From the NCBI RefSeq assembly GCF_015207705.1, contig NZ_JADEWI010000042.1, positions 1-61,064 on the forward strand: a DNA stretch of 61,064 nt, written 5' to 3'. Every line of letters starts with the position of its first letter. The stretch's first letter is position 1. Shown here piece after piece: positions 1 through 8,468 of this stretch. Source of the stretch: Nostoc sp. LEGE 06077 (GTDB lineage Bacteria > Cyanobacteriota > Cyanobacteriia > Cyanobacteriales > Nostocaceae). A program made the translations under genes and the position numbers. Under the pieces are notes generated by a model, which did not search any database, was not told where the DNA came from, and saw only the letters and a program-made list of their open reading frames with translations.

Positions 1-133
1 TTGCAGCTAGCAAGGTGGGGATCATTAATACGCCAAACCAGCCGATGTATAGGCGGTTGTTGGTGCTGGTGATCCACTCGCAGAACTGTTCCCATACGTT
101 GGCGCTTTTGCGCTGTTGTAAGGTTGCTGTCAT
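1..133 (-). CDS. psbA: Photosystem II D1 protein, 5' part only
   Basis: D1 is the photosystem II reaction-centre core subunit in the thylakoid membrane; it binds P680, pheophytin and the QB quinone. Only the first 44 codons are in the window. The reverse strand reads [17 protein letters not shown] and continues into [19 protein letters not shown], the invariant D1 amino terminus. The ATG lies at 133-131 and the gene runs off the left edge. A matching promoter and 5'-UTR hairpin lie just upstream. Which psbA copy of the genome this is cannot be told from the fragment, because residue 130 and the carboxy terminus are missing. Confidence 0.97.
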   Translation of the reverse strand, partial: MTATLQQRKSANVWEQFCEWITSTNNRLYIGWFGVLMIPTLLAA

Positions 134-163
134 GTTTTTATGATTGCGTCTGTTATGAATGTT

Positions 164-181
164 GCAGGTGTTTTCACCTGC
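164..181 (-). repeat. 5'-UTR hairpin of psbA
   Basis: GCAGGTG-AAAA-CACCTGC is a perfect 7-bp stem with a 4-nt loop, placed at the predicted extreme 5' end of the psbA message. A stem there could protect the mRNA from RNase E; this is inference from position. Confidence 0.55.
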
Positions 182-189
182 TGTTACAT

Positions 190-219
190 ATCTTAAAGGT
201 AACTATTGCATTTTGTAAA
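190..219 (-). promoter_or_regulatory. psbA promoter, sigma-70 type
   Basis: On the reverse strand TTTACA (219-214) is followed after 18 bp by TAAGAT (195-190), a good match to the -35/-10 layout of cyanobacterial psbA promoters. It predicts a transcript starting near 183, giving a leader of about 50 nt before the ATG at 133. No start site has been measured here. Confidence 0.6.
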
Positions 220-283
220 GCGATTTCAGAAAATATTTCCTGAACACATATATAAGCTAAAGTTATATTTACTCTTGCCAAAA

Positions 284-322
284 TTTTGGGGTGAGGGTTT
301 GATAAAGCCGCTCACCCCAAAA
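284..322 (-). terminator. Probable terminator of the PEP-CTERM gene
   Basis: A perfect 12-bp inverted repeat (TTTTGGGGTGAG at 284-295, its complement at 311-322) is followed on the reverse strand by AAAATTTT. It sits 66 bp downstream of the PEP-CTERM stop and upstream of the psbA promoter, so it would insulate psbA from read-through. Confidence 0.6.
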
Positions 323-387
323 GAATTATTCTGGAATTGTCTAAGATGATGAAAAATTAGCGATCGCCGGACAACAATCTACCTAAA

Positions 388-858
388 CTATTTGGCTGAT
401 TGTTTCTTTTTCCGAGCTAACAAACCCAATCCAAAAACGGATAAACCTAGCACAGCACTAGGTTCTGGTACTGGGTTAGCAGTGTAAGCAACACGTTGAA
501 CGCTGTTCGCCGCAATCAAATTTTCAGCGTTAACAGTGAAAGCATCTACTACATATTGCAATCCTAAACCCTGACCTGGAGGAACCTCTCCCAAGAAATT
601 GGTGAACACAGCAGCTAAAGAATCATTAGCTTCTGTGTATGTCTGACCACCGTAGGTAGCATAAATTCTTAAGCCTTCAGCAACTGTTACCAACTGGTCA
701 TCGGCCGCTGCTGCTTGGTCAAAGGAAAAATTACCAATCAGCGTTCTATCACTATTTGAGAAATCATATCTAATGATTGCTGCTTGGGCAGGAAAGGATT
801 CCCCAGCAGCAAAAATTAACACAGTTCCGATTGTCGCAGCTGCTAATTTTTTCAACAT
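388..858 (-). CDS. PEP-CTERM sorting domain protein, exported
   Basis: 156 residues. The amino terminus (MLKKLAAATIGTVLIFAAG, then PAQAA) is a signal peptide. The carboxy terminus has the PEP-CTERM signal: VPEPSAVLGLSVFGLGLLA followed by the basic RKKKQ. Proteins of this class are exported and processed by exosortase-type machinery; the middle part matches no domain I know. The ATG at 858 was chosen because the reading frame further upstream would put 26 extra residues ahead of a clean signal peptide. It stands alone, with a terminator-like hairpin downstream. No exosortase gene is in the window. Confidence 0.8.
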   Translation of the reverse strand: MLKKLAAATIGTVLIFAAGESFPAQAAIIRYDFSNSDRTLIGNFSFDQAAAADDQLVTVAEGLRIYATYGGQTYTEANDSLAAVFTNFLGEVPPGQGLGLQYVVDAFTVNAENLIAANSVQRVAYTANPVPEPSAVLGLSVFGLGLLARKKKQSAK

Positions 859-1031
859 TATTTTTCGCTTAGATAAACAATGGGTGGAAATAATCGAAGT
901 GGCGTTTTGCAGCAGAGAAGTAGTAGTAGTAAACATCTCTGCAAAAGGAGTAGGGGCTAAAGACTAGTTTTTAAGTCGGCCCATCACAGAAAAACTCACA
1001 AACCTTCTTTTCTCGCCCCTAACCTTTATGA

Positions 1032-2987
1032 TTAAGATGCCGAGCCTGTCAAAGCAGCTTTCATCGCTTGGAAGATATGGCTTTGATCAACGACTCCGCG
1101 AACACCAGGTGCAGTATAAGTGCCAGAACTATCTGTAAACTCGACATTTTGACCCAAAAATTTTGTCAGAGTTGAAGAGTAAGCACCTTGGTAGTAAACA
1201 GGTACAAGCCGACGGCTGTGGCTACCCCAGAGGTATTTTTGCCGTGGGTCAGAACCCCAGAAGTGACCAGCATCACGAGGATTTTGTCTGTTGTATGTAA
1301 TATCTTTAGCGTTATACTTCAAACCTCTAGCTTGATTTGGGTTGGGGTTGGGAGTCAGTTTAGAAGCAAAGTCATTATTGAGAGTTAAATAGTGGTCGTG
1401 GTCAGCAGTAACCAGGAGTAGATTTTTGCTCCAACCACCATTGCTATTAATCCAGGTGATAACCTCTTGGACTGCTTTATCAAAGTCATTCACAGCACCA
1501 ATCAGGTTATCCATATTATCGTCATGAGCTGCCCAATCAATATCGCCACCTTCAACCATCAACCAGAAGCCGTCTTGGTCTTTACCAAGAACTGTGAGTG
1601 CAGCTTTGGTTAAATCAGCCAAAGTTGGGTTTTCGTTAATTTCTCTGGCAATGAAACTAGCATTAGTTTCACCAGGAGATAAAGGACGAATTGTATCAGG
1701 TGCGGGGGCTGGAACTGGGTTCCCATTTCCATCAATCACAGGCACACATTCGTTAACTGAAGCCGGAATGTATTGACCTGATGGACAAGCGGCTGGAGTT
1801 GTTGCACCTCTAACTACGGAGCTATAGAGAGAGAAGTTATCTAGACCCGTAGTACTATAATCACCCTGAGAAGAACTAGTAGGAATATTCCCATTTTGTC
1901 CACGCGCACCATAGAGACCAAACAATCTACCACCTTGATTTGGGTCGATCTTAGCCGCTGTGTTTAGCAGTGTTTGGGTTGCATTGGGGCCACGTTCCAA
2001 GAAAGTATAGCCGTATCTATTAGTTGCCGGAGTCGGGTTATTTTTGAGATGCTCGTAAGTATCTTGTGTAATGTACTCGTAGGTATAGACTGGGCCAGTA
2101 TTAGTTCTATTTTGATAGTCTAAGGGATGACCACCACCGAACAAGACATTGGGCTGAAAGTTCAGCAATACTTGTTGCAAAATGCTGTCTTGGTTGCTGA
2201 GGGCGGGGTTATAAACGCTGTCGTACTTACTCCGACGATTGACGAAAGAAGCCGCCGCCGCAGGGGTGGCGTGGCTAACAGGTACAGAGGTAACTAGACC
2301 TGTAGCTTTACCGTTTTGCTGGGCAATTTCTAAGATAGTTGTTAACTTTTGTTCGTAAATGTCTACTCCCAAGGCGTTGTTATAGCTCTTTACGCCTGTA
2401 TAGAGAGTTGTGGCGGTGTTAGCAGAGTCAGGATAGCTGTACTTGATGTACTCTGGGTTGTAGCTACCAGGATTAGCGGGTGTGAGGGGAATCCAAGGTG
2501 CAGGGCCTCCTTGAGTGATGTCATAGCCTGTTAAGTTACCACTTGCTGTGGTATTACCATCAAGGCGAGTGCCTGGGTTAAATGGAGTGGGCAAAAATGA
2601 GAAACCAGGACGACGAGGACTTGTACCTGTGATGCTACTGGAGCCATCTAAGGCCGAGTTACCTGTGAGATGCACCTGATTGGTTGGGTTAGCTGGTGTA
2701 GTTCCTTGAATGGTTGTACCGTAAGTTGTCACTAACCCATAACCAGTTAAATTTTGAAAGCTTAAACCAGAACCTTTCCCACTGGTGTAGAAGGGAGCGC
2801 CTTTGGCTATAGCTGCGGCTCTCGCCATATTCCAACCCATCCCATCACCAATCATGATGATGACGTTAATTCCATTACCAGCGGCTAGAGCCGGATCGGG
2901 ATTACCAAAGGTCAATAGAGTACTAGAGAAAAAGCAAGCCATAGCAAAGCTAAGTACTCGCCTGTACTTTTCCAAAAATGAAATCAT
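1032..2987 (-). CDS. Secreted alkaline phosphatase, PhoA superfamily
   Basis: 651 residues. A signal peptide ends near ALAA at residues 33-36. The core shows the alkaline phosphatase metal sites: MIGDGMGWN (Asp48), DSANTATTLYTG with a Thr nucleophile where E. coli PhoA has Ser, VEGGDIDWAAHDDN, and LVTADHDH. It hydrolyses phosphomonoesters outside the cytoplasm, and enzymes of this fold bind two Zn and one Mg. It is longer than E. coli PhoA (about 470), with Pro/Gly-rich insertions around residues 100-170 and 390-450. It is the last gene of a same-strand unit with the CDF transporter and a small secreted protein, 44 bp after the latter. The pairing with a zinc transporter suggests metal supply to this enzyme. 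Confidence 0.9.
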   Translation of the reverse strand: MISFLEKYRRVLSFAMACFFSSTLLTFGNPDPALAAGNGINVIIMIGDGMGWNMARAAAIAKGAPFYTSGKGSGLSFQNLTGYGLVTTYGTTIQGTTPANPTNQVHLTGNSALDGSSSITGTSPRRPGFSFLPTPFNPGTRLDGNTTASGNLTGYDITQGGPAPWIPLTPANPGSYNPEYIKYSYPDSANTATTLYTGVKSYNNALGVDIYEQKLTTILEIAQQNGKATGLVTSVPVSHATPAAAASFVNRRSKYDSVYNPALSNQDSILQQVLLNFQPNVLFGGGHPLDYQNRTNTGPVYTYEYITQDTYEHLKNNPTPATNRYGYTFLERGPNATQTLLNTAAKIDPNQGGRLFGLYGARGQNGNIPTSSSQGDYSTTGLDNFSLYSSVVRGATTPAACPSGQYIPASVNECVPVIDGNGNPVPAPAPDTIRPLSPGETNASFIAREINENPTLADLTKAALTVLGKDQDGFWLMVEGGDIDWAAHDDNMDNLIGAVNDFDKAVQEVITWINSNGGWSKNLLLVTADHDHYLTLNNDFASKLTPNPNPNQARGLKYNAKDITYNRQNPRDAGHFWGSDPRQKYLWGSHSRRLVPVYYQGAYSSTLTKFLGQNVEFTDSSGTYTAPGVRGVVDQSHIFQAMKAALTGSAS

Positions 2988-3031
2988 TGCAGTGTGCCTT
3001 GTAAATTAATTGCGGAAGTATTAGCCGTTAG

Positions 3032-3238
3032 CTATTGATAAAAATTGTGTTCCAGATGTTCAGCGTAAAAAGCTGGGGGTAAGTTTGCTTGAGGCTGGGT
3101 TACAACCTGGGAATGAATTGGTTGAGCCGCAATAGCTGGTTGTTGCACTGGGGTTCTCAAAGATATTGAGACTGTCACAACTAGGCCAGCTAAAAAACAG
3201 GCCAATAAGCGCCAATGTTTTTGAAATAAGGAAATCAT
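3032..3238 (-). CDS. Small secreted protein of unknown function
   Basis: 68 residues, starting MISLFQKHWRLLACFLAGLV. It has a signal peptide or single membrane segment (about residues 8-27) with a possible cleavage after AIAA. The mature tail of about 30 residues is rich in Gln and Pro and ends AEHLEHNFYQ, with two His and two Glu close together. Its ATG (3238-3236) shares one base with the TAA of the upstream CDF gene (TAATG), which implies translational coupling. Lying between a zinc exporter and a zinc-type phosphatase, it could be a periplasmic metal-binding helper, but I recognise no family. Confidence 0.7.
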   Translation of the reverse strand: MISLFQKHWRLLACFLAGLVVTVSISLRTPVQQPAIAAQPIHSQVVTQPQANLPPAFYAEHLEHNFYQ

Positions 3239-4047
3239 TAAATTAGCTCCTCTAAGGATGGAAACAAAATTTTCTCTGCTTGATCGCGATCGCCACATTC
3301 TTCTGCTGGTAAATTACACAGACAAGCAGCATTCGTAATATCGCTAATTTGACCGCGCAAGCATTTAACACTCTGAATTACTAAATAAGCTGCAAAAAAA
3401 GCAATCAGCGTTGCTACTAATAAACTGATAACTCCATCCGCCCATGTCCAATTCAGCCAAATAACTGCGATCGCAGCTAATACTGCACCAACTGAACTGG
3501 CGACATCCGCCACAAGATGAAGAAATGCACCTCTAATATTCAGGTCTTGATGACTGCATCCATGTAGATAGAACGCATTAAAGCTGTTAATTCCCAAGCC
3601 AATCAAGGCTGTTGCCAACATTGGTAAACCCAGAATCTCCACATCGGGAGATTGCAACCTCACTATGGCTTCTTTGATAATCCAGCCAGCAATACAAGCT
3701 AGACTGATCCCGTTAACTAAGGCTGCTAAAATATCTAATCGATAGCGGCCAAATACATTGTGTTTGGATATGGATTGAGATAGCCAGGATGCAACTAGTG
3801 CTAGACCCAACGCTGCGACATCGGTCAAAATGTGTTCAGCGTCTGCTAATAGGGATAGACTGTGGCTCCAAATTCCTGCACTCAATTCCACACAAAAAAA
3901 TACACTGAGTAAAACTAAGGCAGTCCACAAAGCCTGAAATTTTTGCTTTACCTGGCTTGATTGCATCGAATCTGACCTGATATACGTACTGGAATTTATC
4001 TCCAATAATAAGCTATCAGTCAGATGCTCCCCCGCTGAAAGCACCAT
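3238..4047 (-). CDS. Cation diffusion facilitator, CzcD/ZnT type
   Basis: 269 residues, or 242 if the internal ATG at 3966 (MQSSQVKQKF) is the true start. Six hydrophobic segments are visible. Both transport-site signatures are of HxxxD type, HILTD (His72/Asp76) in the second segment and HLVAD in the fifth, the pattern of zinc-selective ZnT/CzcD proteins. The usual cytoplasmic carboxy-terminal domain is missing; the protein ends in a short Cys-containing tail (CLCNLPAEEC). CDF proteins exchange protons for Zn or Co across the cytoplasmic membrane. It is first in a unit with a small secreted protein and an alkaline phosphatase. A Zur/Fur-like palindrome lies 118 bp upstream. Confidence 0.85.
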   Translation of the reverse strand: MVLSAGEHLTDSLLLEINSSTYIRSDSMQSSQVKQKFQALWTALVLLSVFFCVELSAGIWSHSLSLLADAEHILTDVAALGLALVASWLSQSISKHNVFGRYRLDILAALVNGISLACIAGWIIKEAIVRLQSPDVEILGLPMLATALIGLGINSFNAFYLHGCSHQDLNIRGAFLHLVADVASSVGAVLAAIAVIWLNWTWADGVISLLVATLIAFFAAYLVIQSVKCLRGQISDITNAACLCNLPAEECGDRDQAEKILFPSLEELI

Positions 4048-4164
4048 TCTTAGATACCTGAATACCTGTACATTCCCGCGTTTAATCTACCAGCCTCAAG
4101 GTTAACGATTAAGTAAATCAGGTTTAACTAAAGGTAAAAATCAGTAAAAACTTGTAGAGATATA

Positions 4165-4179
4165 TGATAATGATTATCG
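4165..4179 (-). promoter_or_regulatory. Candidate Zur/Fur operator
   Basis: TGATAAT-G-ATTATCG is a 7-1-7 palindrome differing at one base from the perfect TGATAATnATTATCA form reported for Zur sites in Anabaena. It lies in front of the CDF/small protein/phosphatase unit, in an otherwise ordinary AT-rich gap. Fur boxes look similar, so the metal cannot be assigned from sequence alone. Confidence 0.55.
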
Positions 4180-4316
4180 TTTAATACCCTGAGAATTGAC
4201 TGTAGTCTAAGTGCAGGCGTACAAGAGGTATTTGTAGCGATAGGGTAAATCTATAAATTGTGCCGTAATCTACACCAAATCATGAGATTTGTGGAGCTAA
4301 AAATTCAACCGTAAAA

Positions 4317-4380
4317 GATGGCGATCGCATAAATTAAGTTGTAGAAAATAGCAACATACTTGTTTAGAGCGATCGCCATC
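4317..4380. repeat. Inverted repeat built on two HIP1 octamers
   Basis: GATGGCGATCGC (4317-4328) and its exact complement (4369-4380) form 12-bp arms around 40 nt. It lies just downstream of the DUF3011 gene stop and could end that transcript, although there is no clear U-run. The rest of the gap 4048-4433 holds only the Zur-like box and AT-rich sequence. Confidence 0.5.
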
Positions 4381-4433
4381 GGCTAAAAGTGGTATTTCTC
4401 AGTTTCTACTGAATGTTTCAAACACCCAGTAGG

Positions 4434-4922
4434 CTATCTGTTATACCTGTCGTTTCTGTCATACCTGTCGTTTCTGTCATACCTGTCGTTTCTGTCATAC
4501 CTGTCGTTTCTGTCATACCTGTCGTTTCTGTCATACCTGTCGTTTCTGTCATATTTGTCGTTTCTGTCATACCTGTCGTTTCTGTCATATTTGTCGTCTC
4601 TGTCATATCTACCATCTCTGCCATACCGACCGTTTCTGTCGTTTCGGTTATTACCAACTGCAAACTCAGCGCGGCAACCATTTCGTACCCAGACCCGATT
4701 TCCTCTGGAACCCCAATTATCTCGACAACTAGCGTTGGATAATTGTCTAACAAATCTGACTCTACCTCTACCGGGTACGGAACAAGTATTTCTCTGATTG
4801 TTCTGACTAGAACAAGTTATGATCTCCTGCGCTGAAGCTGGAGTTGTAACACCCAAAAGTGTACCGATGCTAACACTGGCAGCTATGAAGGTAGCTGCAA
4901 TTATAGGAAAACGTATAACCAT
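4434..4922 (-). CDS. DUF3011-like secreted protein with hexapeptide repeat tail
   Basis: 162 residues. A signal peptide ends near PASA at residue 31. The next 60 residues (ITCSSQNNQRNTCSV, then VRFVRQLSNASC and VWVRNGCRAEF) match the DUF3011 pattern, with four Cys likely forming two disulfides. Residues 92-162 are a highly charged repeat of YDRNDR, encoded by a tandem 18-bp unit. The function of DUF3011 is unknown; export to the periplasm or outside is inferred from the signal peptide. It is monocistronic. Reading frames on the other strand are open here only because of the repeat. Confidence 0.8.
   Translation of the reverse strand: MVIRFPIIAATFIAASVSIGTLLGVTTPASAQEIITCSSQNNQRNTCSVPGRGRVRFVRQLSNASCRDNWGSRGNRVWVRNGCRAEFAVGNNRNDRNGRYGRDGRYDRDDKYDRNDRYDRNDKYDRNDRYDRNDRYDRNDRYDRNDRYDRNDRYDRNDRYNR
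4451..4612 (-). repeat. 18-bp tandem repeat inside the DUF3011 gene
   Basis: The unit CGTTTCTGTCATACCTGT (top strand) occurs eight times from 4451 to 4594, with a recurrent ACC-to-ATT change, then degenerates. Each unit encodes one YDRNDR or YDRNDK block. The unit length is a multiple of three, so copy-number change keeps the frame. Confidence 0.95.
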
Positions 4923-5788
4923 ATCAACTATTAGACTTATTCAAGAGTTTGCAACAAGAACTATAGTCATTGTAGCGGATTCTATTAATAGGCATTTTTG
5001 CTTTTGAATTCTGAACTTATTTATTTAGGGAGGTATATAAGAAATAGGAAACAAGGAATATAAAAACCGGTAAATGTTAAATTTTATAGGTAGAGCAGGG
5101 ATTTTCAGTTAAAGTTTCCATCAATCTCAAATATAGGAATGAATACCCAGCAGATACCAAATAAAAAATGTTTGCCACCAATACCCCACCAGTGCTGACG
5201 CGCACTTACCCTTTACAATGTGAGGTATTTTCTCCATCTGTTACATTATTTGTTAAAATTTGGGTGAGAAATACCTAAGTTTTTTCTCATATCAAATATA
5301 ATTATTCTCTCCAATTTAAATGCAAATATTCTTTGCATTTAAATTGGAGAAACTTTAGCTGGAAAGTGAAAATTCATATCAAATAATTAAATATTATTAA
5401 CTACATTTAAGAAGAGATACTTTTCCCAGAATTAATAGTTATCTTGAACCTGACAGCAAAGTGAATTTTTTCTGCTGAGATATTTTAGCTTTAACAAAAG
5501 AAGCGGAGAAATTATCAAGGGTATTAAAAAAAGAGTAAGTAAATCTAATTAAGTTTTATGTAGAATTAATTACCCAAATTTTTGAAAAAAATACCAAATT
5601 TAAGATTTTGCTGTGGCACTAAAGACAGTAGATTACAGGTGAATTAGGAAATTATTTTTAGCATAAAGCCATATACCAAGAACGTTCAACATTGTTTGGC
5701 TGGTGAGTGTAGTCAAACAATGCCGAAAAGTTCCCTATTACCTGTTCCCTGCTGTATAAGTAAAACACTATCAACGAAGGAGTATGCG
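4923..5788. other. Gene-free AT-rich stretch
   Basis: No convincing coding region is present. It holds the perfect 19-bp palindrome at 5308-5350 and, near 5730-5760, short repeats of the CCCTGTT/CCCTGCT kind common in Nostoc intergenic DNA. The promoter of the aminotransferase gene must lie in its right part, but I cannot place it with confidence. Confidence 0.6.
5308..5350. repeat. Perfect 19-bp inverted repeat
   Basis: Arms at 5308-5326 and 5332-5350 are exact complements around the 5-nt loop TATTC. There is no U-run on either side. The sequence ATATCAAATA-ATTA occurs on both outer flanks (near 5290-5303 and 5377-5391), so the hairpin may be a small inserted element with flanking repeats. 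Confidence 0.85.
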
Positions 5789-7156
5789 ATGGAACAGCTT
5801 GACCTGAAATGGATACGTAGCCAGTTTCCAGCATTAACGCAAAAAATCAACGGTCAACCTGCTATTTTCTTCGACGGGCCAGGTGGGACTCAAGTACCTG
5901 GGGCAGTATTAGATGCGATGAATGACTATCTAGTCAGGTCAAACGCCAACGCTCATGGGTATTTTGCCACCAGCGCGCGTACCGATGCAACTATTACCTC
6001 TGCCCGTGCGGCGATCGCCGATTTTCTGGGATGCAATAGTGATGAGGTGGTATTGGGTGCAAATATGACCACCCTAACCTTTGCATTGAGTCGGGCAATT
6101 GGTCGAGAACTGCAACCAGGTGATGAAATTATTGTGACGCGGCTGGATCACTACGCGAATGTTTCTTCTTGGTATGCCTTAGAAGAACAAGGGGCAATTA
6201 TCCGCGTTGTAGATATTCATGTTGATGATTGCACCTTAGATATGGAAGAACTAGAACGGCTGATTAACCCAAAGACAAAGTTAGTCGCCGTCAGTTATGC
6301 TTCCAATGCTGTGGGTACAATTAATGATATTGCCGCGATCGCACGTTTAGCTCATGGAGTTGGGGCTTGGGTATTTGTTGATGCAGTCCACTATGCACCC
6401 CACGCGCCCATCAATGTCCACGGCTTAAATTGTGACTTTCTCGCTTGTTCAGCTTATAAATTCTTCGCCCCTCACGTTGGTATTTTGTATGGGAAACGAG
6501 AGCATCTAGAACGGTTGCAACCTTATAAAGTCAAGCCTGCACCAGATGAAGTTCCCTCACGCTGGGAAACCGGAACTCTTAATCATGAAGGTTTAGCCGG
6601 GGTAGTAGCGGCGATTAACTATTTAACTAAACTAGGTTGTCATGTTTCACCTACAATTGATAACGAACTCGTTGCGGCTTTAATTGAAGCTGACAAAGAA
6701 GGATTACAAACATTCAGTTGTCCCCGCTTTCTCAAATCATCAGAACAACCAAGCATCACCTCGGCTTATCACAGTCGGCGTGCTGCTTTAGTTACAGCCA
6801 TGTCCGCCATCCAGCAATACGAACGCGAATTAAGTCACAAATTAATTGCTGGATTATTAGAAATTCCTGGGTTAAGCTGCTATGGTATCACCGACCCAAC
6901 TCGTTTTGCTTGGCGAACACCAACAGTAGGCGTGCGACTAGCAAATAAAACGCCTGAAACTATTGCTAAAGCATTAGGCGATCGCGGTATTTTTACATGG
7001 CATGGTCATTTCTATGCGCTAGGTTTAATAGAGCGGTTAGGTGTAGAAGCTAGTGGTGGCTTACTGCGAATTGGATTAGCTCACTACAACACCGTCGAAG
7101 AAATTCATCAGTTGTTGTATCTGTTGCAGGAAATAGCAGCGCTTCCTGATGATTAA
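5789..7156 (+). CDS. Cysteine desulfurase-like class V aminotransferase
   Basis: 455 residues. It starts MEQLDLKWIRSQFPAL at an ATG preceded by GAAGGAG with good spacing; the open frame to 5696 is not needed. The PLP fold of the SufS/CsdA family is recognisable: FFDGPGGTQVP near the start, DEIIVTRLDHYANVSSW, VFVDAVHYAPHAPINV with the PLP-ring Asp, and SAYKFFAPHVGILYG with the Schiff-base Lys. It belongs to the cysteine-desulfurase-like subfamily rather than SufS proper, and its substrate is unknown. The next gene, an amidohydrolase, begins 46 bp downstream on the same strand, so the two probably form one transcript and one pathway. Confidence 0.85.
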   Translation: MEQLDLKWIRSQFPALTQKINGQPAIFFDGPGGTQVPGAVLDAMNDYLVRSNANAHGYFATSARTDATITSARAAIADFLGCNSDEVVLGANMTTLTFALSRAIGRELQPGDEIIVTRLDHYANVSSWYALEEQGAIIRVVDIHVDDCTLDMEELERLINPKTKLVAVSYASNAVGTINDIAAIARLAHGVGAWVFVDAVHYAPHAPINVHGLNCDFLACSAYKFFAPHVGILYGKREHLERLQPYKVKPAPDEVPSRWETGTLNHEGLAGVVAAINYLTKLGCHVSPTIDNELVAALIEADKEGLQTFSCPRFLKSSEQPSITSAYHSRRAALVTAMSAIQQYERELSHKLIAGLLEIPGLSCYGITDPTRFAWRTPTVGVRLANKTPETIAKALGDRGIFTWHGHFYALGLIERLGVEASGGLLRIGLAHYNTVEEIHQLLYLLQEIAALPDD

Positions 7157-7202
7157 TATTTCTTTTGTCAGATACGGGGTTATTTCAACCCCGTGAGATT
7201 TT

Positions 7203-8432
7203 ATGAATACCAACTTAAATTACTACGACTTAGTATTACTAAATGGCTGGGTAATTGACCCCAGTCAATCACTTAATGGGCGTTTTGATATTGCAATTCG
7301 TGACGGTAAAATTGCCGCAGTTACCCAACAGCTAAAAGCTTATAAAGCTCAACACAAATTTGCCGCAGGTAATTATTTAATTTGTCCTGGATTGATTGAT
7401 TTACACGTTCACGTTTACGAGTGGAAAACAACTTTTGGTGTACCATCAGATGATGTTGGGATTAATGCGGGGGTGACAACAATTGTTGACCAAGGTAGTA
7501 GTAGTCCGTTTACATTTTCTGGTTTTAAATCCGATATTATAGAAAAATCACAAACAGATGTCCGTAGTTTTTTGTTAGTCAATCATGCAGCTACGCAAAC
7601 TATAGGTAACACAGTTTCTGGGTTAGAAAATCCCGCAAACATAGATAGAGAAATTTTAATCAAAATAGCACAAGAAAATCCAGAGATTGTTTGTGGGTTT
7701 AAAGTACACGCTGATTCTGGCTCAATTTCGCGCTGGGGGATGGAAGTACTAAAATTAGCAAGAGAAGTAGGCGATCGCACTAATTTACCTTTATATGTTC
7801 ATACCGGAGAATTATTTCCTGTCGATGAAGCCAATAGACCGCATCCAGACAAAGTAGTAGAAAATGCGCTGTCATACATGAAAGCTGGAGATATCCTCGG
7901 TCACTGCTACAGTTGTCAACCAGATGGATTAATGGGAAAACGTACCCAAGTTCCAGAGTGGTTGTTTGCAGCGATTGAGCGAGGCATACTTTTAGATTTA
8001 GGACACGGACTAAAATTTAGCTTTGAAACTGCACGGCGGATGATAGCGCAAGGAGTTTTACCCCACACTATTAGTAGTGACGCTCACGGTAATTTTAAAC
8101 AGCTTCATGATGATTCAACGCTGAATTATAGTTTGTGTGGGGCGATTTCTAAACTCTTAGCTTTAGGATTAAATTTAGCAGATGAGATCGCGGCTGTCAC
8201 CATCAACCCGGCTCGCGTTTTAAAAGCCGAAGCCGAAATTGGAACGTTCAAAGTTGGTTCCATTGCAGATATCACAATTCTCAAGTTAGTAGAAGGTGAT
8301 TGGTTATTTGTTGACGCTTTAGAACAGCCATTAAAAGCGAAACACAAACTTATTCCCATTGGGGTGATACGTTCAGGCAAGTTAATTCAACCTAATTGTC
8401 GCTTGTTACGAGACTTAGTGGCGATCGCCTGA
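7203..8432 (+). CDS. Amidohydrolase/deacetylase-family metallohydrolase
   Basis: 409 residues. It has the dihydroorotase-like amidohydrolase barrel: GLIDLHVHVYEW supplies the HxH metal pair, CGFKVHADS holds a Lys in the position that is carboxylated in binuclear enzymes, LPLYVHTGE and ILGHCYSC supply the further His ligands, and TISSDAHG the catalytic Asp. The family includes enzymes annotated as dihydroorotase-like or adenine-deaminase-like, with few known substrates. It follows the aminotransferase by 46 bp, in an order suggesting joint use of an amino- or thio-containing metabolite. The exact reaction cannot be named. Confidence 0.82.
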   Translation: MNTNLNYYDLVLLNGWVIDPSQSLNGRFDIAIRDGKIAAVTQQLKAYKAQHKFAAGNYLICPGLIDLHVHVYEWKTTFGVPSDDVGINAGVTTIVDQGSSSPFTFSGFKSDIIEKSQTDVRSFLLVNHAATQTIGNTVSGLENPANIDREILIKIAQENPEIVCGFKVHADSGSISRWGMEVLKLAREVGDRTNLPLYVHTGELFPVDEANRPHPDKVVENALSYMKAGDILGHCYSCQPDGLMGKRTQVPEWLFAAIERGILLDLGHGLKFSFETARRMIAQGVLPHTISSDAHGNFKQLHDDSTLNYSLCGAISKLLALGLNLADEIAAVTINPARVLKAEAEIGTFKVGSIADITILKLVEGDWLFVDALEQPLKAKHKLIPIGVIRSGKLIQPNCRLLRDLVAIA

Positions 8433-8440
8433 TGCAGCAG

Positions 8441-8468
8441 GTTACAGGTTATAGGTTATAGGTTACAG
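8441..8468. repeat. STRR heptamer array
   Basis: Four heptamers in tandem, GTTACAG-GTTATAG-GTTATAG-GTTACAG, lie between the convergent amidohydrolase and tldE genes. Arrays of this kind are typical of heterocystous cyanobacteria. Confidence 0.9.

Noticed and set aside
4413-4753. Open frames on both strands across the YDRNDR repeat
   Set aside because: They stay open only because an 18-bp repeat lacks stop codons in several frames; only the reverse-strand frame with a signal peptide and Cys pattern is coding.
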